Shown here in pieces: positions 58,613 through 64,000 of a stretch of DNA of 64,000 bases. This DNA is from Candidatus Leptovillus gracilis (lineage in GTDB: Bacteria; Chloroflexota; Anaerolineae; Promineifilales; Promineifilaceae): positions 248,001-312,000 of the forward strand of contig JADJXA010000001.1 in the NCBI GenBank assembly GCA_016716065.1, in the 5' to 3' direction. The position numbers and the translations under genes were made by a program. Every line of letters starts with the position of its first letter. The stretch's first letter is position 1. The notes under the pieces are model-generated. The model did no database searches, was not told where the DNA came from, and saw only the letters and a program-made list of their open reading frames with translations.

Positions 58613-61600
58613 ATGAAGCACAGACATCAACCCGTGTGGCGAGTTAGTATGGCGATGGGAACGGCCGTTCTCATCTTCCTCGCCCTATTCGCGGCCCTGA
58701 ACGCCAACGTTCTTGCCGCTCCTGACGACGGCAGCTACCAGGCCTTGCCTTTTAGCCAAGACTGGACGGATACCAGTCTCATCACTACGAATGATGACTG
58801 GTCAGGTGTGCCTGGGATTATTGGTTATCGGGGCGATGGTTTGGCAACCACCACTGGCGTTGATCCGCAAACCATCCTTGTCGATGGGACAACAACGCCG
58901 ATAGACGTAAACGCCAACCAAACAAACCCCAATACCTTTACCACTGGCGGTGTTACCGAGTTTGAGATTGCTGATCCCGTAGTAGCCTTACAAGGATCGG
59001 GAACTGCACGCGCCCCATTCCTACTCGTTCATCTGATACCACCGGCCTGAGTAATATCCAGGTGGCCTATAATATTCGCGATATAGATGGTTCTGCGGAC
59101 AATGCCATTCAGCCGGTGGCTCTGCACTATCGCGTGGGCGACAGCGGTGACTTCACCAATTTACCTGACGGCTTTGTAGCGGACGCTACCACCGGCCCTA
59201 ACCTGGCCGATCTGGTGACGCCCGTATCCGTAACGCTGCCATCTGCAGCTAACAACCAGAGCATTGTACAGATACGCATTATGACAGCCGATGCCCCGGG
59301 CGCTGACGAGTGGGTGGGCATTGACGACATATCCATCACCGCGGACCCGGCTGAACCGGAGTTGGCAATCAGCAAGATCGTGGACCCGGCAACGGCCGTT
59401 CCCTTCCAAAGCCCCGTCACATATACTGTTGTGTTGCAAAATAACGGCGGCATGGCAGATACGGCCGTTCTCTTCACCGACACCCTGCCCATCTCCACCA
59501 CCTTTGGCGCGTGGGTAGAACAACCGGCCGGCGCTTCCGAAGCCGGTAACGAAATCACCTGGTCCGGTACCGTCACCAACGGCGAGTCCATCACCTTCAC
59601 CTTCACCGCCGACCAGACCGGAGACTACGGCGACACCATCACCAATACCGCCGAATACAGCGGCACAACCACCACCGGAACCGCCCAGGCCGCCTTCACC
59701 GTCGAATCGCTGGAAGGCGACATCACCTTTGTCTACTACGACCTGGAAGACGTGGTGCAGCCCGGCGAAGGTGTATTCCTGGCTGGTGATTTCAATGGCT
59801 GGAACCTTACCAGCACGCTCATGACGGCTGACGCCGCCAACAATGTCTTCACAGTTACCCTGACGGCCGTACCCGCCGGAACCTACGAATATCTTTACCT
59901 GGTTTATACAGACACCGTGCCCACCGGCGCGCCAAGTTACAACTTACTCAGTACCAACAACCGTTCTTATACCGTCGCCGGCACGGCCACCGTGAACGAT
60001 TACCGCAACGTCGTCATCGGGTGGGCCAACCTGCAATGGCCGCCCACCCTGGAAACGGATATGGGTGTGGCGACGGACAATGTATACGGCCGTGTTTTCG
60101 TCAATACTGTCACCAATCCGCCCGGTGAAGGGCGCGGCCTCAAAGCCCAGGTCGGTTTTGGCGGCAGCGCTAACCCCGCCGCCTGGACCTGGTTCCCCAT
60201 GGTTTACAACGTGGACGATTTCGACAATGACGAATTTGTCGGCGTTATGACCCCCACTCTGAGCGGCGTCTACTCCTATACCACCCGCTTCGATGGCAAT
60301 TGGGGCAGCGGCAATCCCAATGCCGCCTGGACCTACGGCGACCTGAACGGTATCCCCTTTAGTCTGGATCAGACCGGCGTCCTCACCGTCAACTTCGCCG
60401 CCGTGCCCATCGCTACCGCCCGTGCCGGCAACTTGGGTGAAATCTTTGCCGTTGAAGGCGTTGTCACCTACGTGCCCGGCACGTTCAACGCCCAGGGCTG
60501 GGCGCTGCAAGACGCCAGCGGCGGTATTGGCGTGTTCGACAACGCGCTGGTTCCAGCCGTAGATTATGGCGATACCGTGCAGATCATCGGCGTCCGCGGC
60601 GCGTTTAGCGGCGAAGAACAGCTGACGGCCCTCAGCTTCTTCAACAATGTTGGCCCTGGCCCCGAAGTGACCCCCATTATCACCACCACCGGCAGCCTGG
60701 CGGCCGGCAGCGGTGAAGGCTGGATTGTGGAAATCCAGGGGACCATTTCCAGCCTGCCGGCCTGCACCGGCAACTACCAATTCCTGGTAGATGACGGCTC
60801 CGGTCCGGTGACCGTCTTTGTAGACGCCGACACCGGCGTGAACGTGTGCAACCTGGGCGCGGCCAACGGCGAAGAGATTCGCGTTGTTGGTTTTGCCACC
60901 CAGTTCAACGCCCTCAACGAAGTGAAACCGCGCCGCCTGAGTGACGTGCAAGTGCTGCTAGACGCCCCCGTCGTCCTGAATACCGTCCCGGCCAACAACG
61001 CCACCGGCGTCGCCACGGATGCCACCATCACCATTCAGTTCAGCGAACCGGTGACGGTTACGGCCAACTGGTTCAACCTGAACTGTTCGCTGAGTGGTCT
61101 CATCGGCGGCGCGACTACTCCGGCCGGCCCGACCAGCAGCTACACCATCACGCCCGCCAGCAGCTTTGTTAACGGCGACTTGTGCAGTGTAACGGTATTG
61201 GCCGACCAGGTGACCAACGGCAGCAGCCAGACCATGGTGGCGAACTATAACTTCAGCTTCCTGGTCGGTTCGCTGCCATTTGGCGTTTGCGGCGACTCGG
61301 CTGTTCCGATCAACTTTGTGCAAGGCAATGGCCTGGTCTCGCCGCTGGTTGGAACCAGCGTGGTGGTGGAAGGAGTCGTTGTCGGCGACCATCAGGCAAC
61401 CCTGAATGGCTATTATATTCAGGAAGAAAACGCCGATTTCGACGATGATCCGATGACTTCGGAAGGCATCTTCATCTATGATCCAGACAACACGCCGGCC
61501 GTTAACAACGGCGATGTGGTGCGCATTCAGGCTACCGTGGCCGAGTTCCGCGGGCTGACCCAACTGCAAACCCTCAGCAACATCAGCGCCTGCGGGACAG

Positions 61601-63354
61601 ATGTTGTCACCCCTACCGTCGTCACCCTGCCGCTGGCCGAGGCCGACGATTGGGAATGGTACGAGGGGATGCTCATTGCCATTGAAGATGAGCTGACAGT
61701 GACCAACAACTTCTATCTGGGTCGTTTTGGGCAGGTGCGCCTGAGTATTGGCGACCGGTTGGCGCAGCCGACGAATGTGGTGGCCCCTGGGGCAACGGCC
61801 GTTGCCCTGCAAGACCTCAACAACCGCAGTTCCGTCACCCTTGACGACGCCAACCCATCATCCAACGTAGACCCGATTGTCTTCCCCAATCCGCAGCTCA
61901 CCTTCACCAACACCCTGCGCGGCGGCGACCTGGTCCCCGGCGGCATTGTCGGTGTGGTGGACCATTACAACAACGACGCCTCCGACGATTACCGCGTCTT
62001 CCCAGCGCAGCCAGTGGTGTTTGAACACGCCAATACGCGCCCAGCCATGCCCATTGATGTGGGCGGCACGCTGCGGGTAGCCAGCTTCAACGTGCTGAAC
62101 TACTTCACCACCCTGGATACCGGAGCGCCGATTTGTGGTCCGCAGCAAAATATGGGCTGCCGCGGCGCCAACACAGCGCTGGAATTCCAACGGCAGCGGG
62201 TCAAAATTATCAATGCTATTGTTGCCCTGGACGCTGACATTGTTGGCCTGATGGAAATGGAAAACCATTTCCAGGATGCGGCGCTGCAAAACCTGGTGCA
62301 AGGGTTGAATGACGCCGCCGGCGCCGGTACGTATGCCTACATCAACACCGGCGTCATCGGTACAGACGCCATCAAAGTGGCGCTGATTTACCAGCCAGCC
62401 AACGTCACCCCCGCCGGCGCATATGCCATTCTGGACAGCGCGGTGGACCCAACCTTCATTGATACACTGAACCGGCCGGTGTTGATCCAGACCTTTGCCG
62501 AAAACGGGACGGGCGAACTGGTAACGGTAGCCGTCAACCACTTGAAATCCAAAGGCTCGGCCTGCGCCGACGACCCAGACACGGGTGACGGCCAGGGCAA
62601 CTGCAACCTGACGCGCACGGACGCTGCGACAGCGCTGGTGAATTATCTGGCGACAGACCCCACTGGCAGCGGCGAAGCGCGTTATCTGATCATCGGCGAC
62701 CTGAATTCTTACGCTCTGGAAGACCCCATCGTGGCGATTGAGAGCGCCGGATATACCAACTTGATCGCCCAGTTCCAGGGACCGGATGCGTATGGCTATA
62801 CCTTTGAAGGGCAGTGGGGGTATCTGGACCACGCCCTAGCCAGCGCGGTGCTGACGCCGTTTGTCACAGGTGCGGGCGGGTGGCATATCAATTCTGATGA
62901 GCCGGTAGTCTTAGATTACAACATGGAGTTTAAGACAGCCAATCAGCATGTGATTTTGTTTGGCGAAGAAGCATACCGCGCCTCTGATCATGATCCCGTG
63001 TTGATTGGGCTGGACCTGACGGCCGTTGTCGTCACCCCCACCATCACCATCCTGACTCCCACCAACGGACAGGTGTACACCAGCACCAACGGCACGGCCG
63101 TTGACGTTTCCATCGTCATCACCACCACCGACTTTGCCATCCCGGCCGATGGCCACTGGCATTTGTGGGTGGATGGCGTGGATACCGGCCCGGTGCTGGG
63201 CTACACGGCCACGGTGGCCCTGCTGCCCGGCGCGCATGTCATCACCGCCGAACTGAACAGCCCAACGCACGTCTCGCTGGGCATTTCCGACTCGGTGACG
63301 GTGACGATGAACGTGGTTTACACCCTCTACCTGCCGGTGATTATGAAGCCGTAA
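58613..63354 (+). CDS. ExeM/NucH-like secreted endonuclease, frameshifted near its N-terminus
   Basis: The signal peptide (MAMGTAVLIFLALFAALNANVLAA) starts at 58613. That frame ends at 59050; the protein continues in another frame as TTGLSNIQVAYNIRDIDGSADN, so one indel near 59030-59036 splits it. Joined length is about 1580 residues. Domains: N-terminal anchor-type beta domain, DUF11 (ISKIVDPATAVPFQSPVTYT), CBM48-like module (EGVFLAGDFNGWNLTSTLM), two OB-fold-like modules (GVVTYVPGTFNAQGWALQDA), Ig-like domain (TVPANNATGVATDATITIQF), then the endonuclease/exonuclease/phosphatase core: RVASFNVLNYF, GLMEMEN, VNHLKSKGS, IIGDLNSYALEDP, YRASDHDPVLIG. It ends YTLYLPVIMKP. Likely extracellular DNA/nucleotide scavenging. 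Confidence 0.85.
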
Positions 63355-63394
63355 GCTGTAGGCTGTAGGCCGTAAGCTGTAGGCTGTAGGCGGG
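63353..63394. repeat. Heptamer array after the nuclease gene (GTAGGCT units)
   Basis: GTAAGCT, GTAGGCT, GTAGGCC, GTAAGCT, GTAGGCT, GTAGGCG. The TAA stop of the nuclease (63352-63354) overlaps the first unit. Confidence 0.85.
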
Positions 63395-63879
63395 ACACAT
63401 ACAGAAGCAGGGCACGAATTGAGATTCCATCTCTCTTTCGTGCCCTGTTTTTGTGTGGCGGTTCTGGTTGACTGACAAAACTCGGCATGGTTCATCGAGA
63501 ATGAACCATGCCAAAAACTCATATTCAGCCCATTTGGCGCAAGACGACATTTTCTCCGCGCCATCTCGCCCAACAAACGCCTGTCCGGGCAAAGAAGAGA
63601 GCGAGACAGGCGGGGGCGAGGCATTGGTGATGGGCAAAGATGCTGCCCCGCCTGTCCCGCCCCTACCTGCTCATTTTGAAACACACCCCTTAACAATTTC
63701 ATAACCAAATCACCCTTTACGAAAGGGCGTGTCGCCCATACAATTCGTTCGGCTTCTTTTTTTGGAGCCTCCTTCCACATTGCCCGCGGCGGTGCCGCGG
63801 GCAAAAAACAGACACCCTGTGTCGTCTGAAAATTCACCAGTCATTTTGCAGGATAAATCTAAATCAAGGAGTCGTCACG
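63355..63879. other. Intergenic region with several hairpins
   Basis: Besides the heptamer array and terminator, it holds a 12-bp perfect stem GGCATGGTTCAT/ATGAACCATGCC (63484-63512) and a GC-rich 10-bp stem TGCCCGCGGC/GCCGCGGGCA (63781-63802). No U-tract follows either, so they are not clear terminators. I see no gene; open frames lack recognisable content. Confidence 0.6.
63408..63455 (+). terminator. Intrinsic terminator of the secreted nuclease
   Basis: CAGGGCACGAA (63408-63418) pairs with TTCGTGCCCTG (63437-63447), an 11-bp perfect stem, followed by TTTTTGTG. It lies 54 bp downstream of the stop codon. Confidence 0.9.
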
Positions 63880-64000
63880 TTGAAAAAGCGCTTGTTTTTC
63901 ATGTTGTTTTGCTGTGTGTTGTTAGGTCTTATCATGACGGGGCAGTCGGGGGGAACGGCCGTTGCCGCCCCAGACGCCCCGTTTGCCACCATTTTTAGTG
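63880..64000 (+). CDS. Secreted protein, N-terminal fragment (cut by window edge)
   Basis: From TTG 63880, preceded by AAGGAG 8 bp upstream, the frame stays open to the edge: a basic start (KKR), a hydrophobic core (LFFMLFCCVLLGLIM) and a likely cleavage site before APDAPFAT. Only 40 codons are present; it resembles the signal peptide region of the preceding secreted proteins. Product unknown. Confidence 0.6.
   Translation, partial: MKKRLFFMLFCCVLLGLIMTGQSGGTAVAAPDAPFATIFS

Larger units (their letters stand above)
1..64000. repeat. Highly iterated palindromic octamer ACGGCCGT dispersed through the window
   Basis: The self-complementary octamer ACGGCCGT recurs every few hundred bases in genes and spacers. 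In the first 5 kb I counted 14 copies, near 707, 1349, 1855, 2029, 2092, 2628, 2696, 2794, 3569, 3822, 4181, 4490, 4678 and 4908. At roughly 59% GC only about 0.1-0.2 copies are expected by base composition in 5 kb. In coding sequence it appears as Thr-Ala-Val, Asn-Gly-Arg/Asp-Gly-Arg or Arg-Pro depending on frame. The pattern resembles cyanobacterial HIP1 (GCGATCGC), but the sequence differs. Function is unknown from the sequence. Confidence 0.9.

Noticed and set aside
63781..63802. GC-rich 10-bp hairpin as terminator
   Set aside because: On the forward strand it is followed by A, and on the reverse strand the T-run precedes the stem, so neither direction fits an intrinsic terminator.
1..64000. 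tRNA or rRNA genes
   Set aside because: I scanned for T-loop and anticodon-arm patterns and for rRNA signatures and saw none; a tRNAscan run would settle it.

Overview
The window looks like a piece of a Chloroflexota genome, most likely an Anaerolineae-type filamentous or environmental lineage. This is inferred from gene content only: large GAF-rich sensory proteins, an isopentenyl phosphate kinase, an ExeM/NucH-type secreted nuclease whose C-terminus is a Y-x-P-V-I tail, NBR1-type Ig domains and a fused E1 alpha-beta 2-oxoacid dehydrogenase. I estimate about 59% GC. I found no rRNA, tRNA or CRISPR array.

Layout. (1) 1-5858, reverse strand: exopolysaccharide locus running from a priming sugar-phosphate transferase through a GT4 glycosyltransferase, a Wzz-like co-polymerase, a Wzx-type flippase and an O-antigen polymerase/ligase to a second GT4 cut by the window edge. 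(2) 6101-12736: membrane protein with a degenerate GGDEF-like domain, a 1447-residue secreted subtilase and a stand-alone receiver. (3) 12829-14411: IS1182-like element with a frameshifted transposase. (4) 14659-16783: YbaK-type deacylase and a GH13 amylase. (5) 17057-27880: signalling block with tightly packed or overlapping genes, namely two receivers, a four-GAF membrane sensor, a multi-GAF histidine kinase, a threonine synthase fused to a receiver domain, and a receiver-kinase hybrid. (6) 27942-36462: DMT transporter, BioF2-like acyltransferase, MshA-like GT4, serS with a T-box leader, a split membrane-anchored Cas4-like nuclease, a glutaredoxin-like membrane protein, a DapF homologue with both catalytic cysteines replaced by serine, a GNAT and a small membrane protein. 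(7) 36637-46312: folC, lon, thioesterase, HtrA-like lipoprotein protease, then the convergent E1-E2 2-oxoacid dehydrogenase genes. (8) 46854-54988: surface lipoprotein, a nucleotidyltransferase-like/glycoside hydrolase/solute-binding protein operon, an SPFH protein ending in an excisionase-type helix-turn-helix, and a CTP-transferase/phytol-kinase-like membrane enzyme next to isopentenyl phosphate kinase. (9) 55086-63354: a 1052-residue mosaic of two glycosidase barrels, NBR1-type Ig domains and a C39-like peptidase, divergent from the giant secreted nuclease. The window ends in the signal peptide of another secreted protein.

The most unusual layer is the repeat landscape. The palindromic octamer ACGGCCGT is spread through genes and spacers (14 copies counted in the first 5 kb). 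Many intergenic regions carry 7-bp-period or 8-bp-period degenerate tandem arrays, often as two inverted arms and several times starting on the stop codon of the upstream gene. A ~100-bp palindromic MITE-like element recurs at least four times. Several genes carry single-base frameshifts, some at homopolymers, so part of the apparent gene decay may be assembly error.
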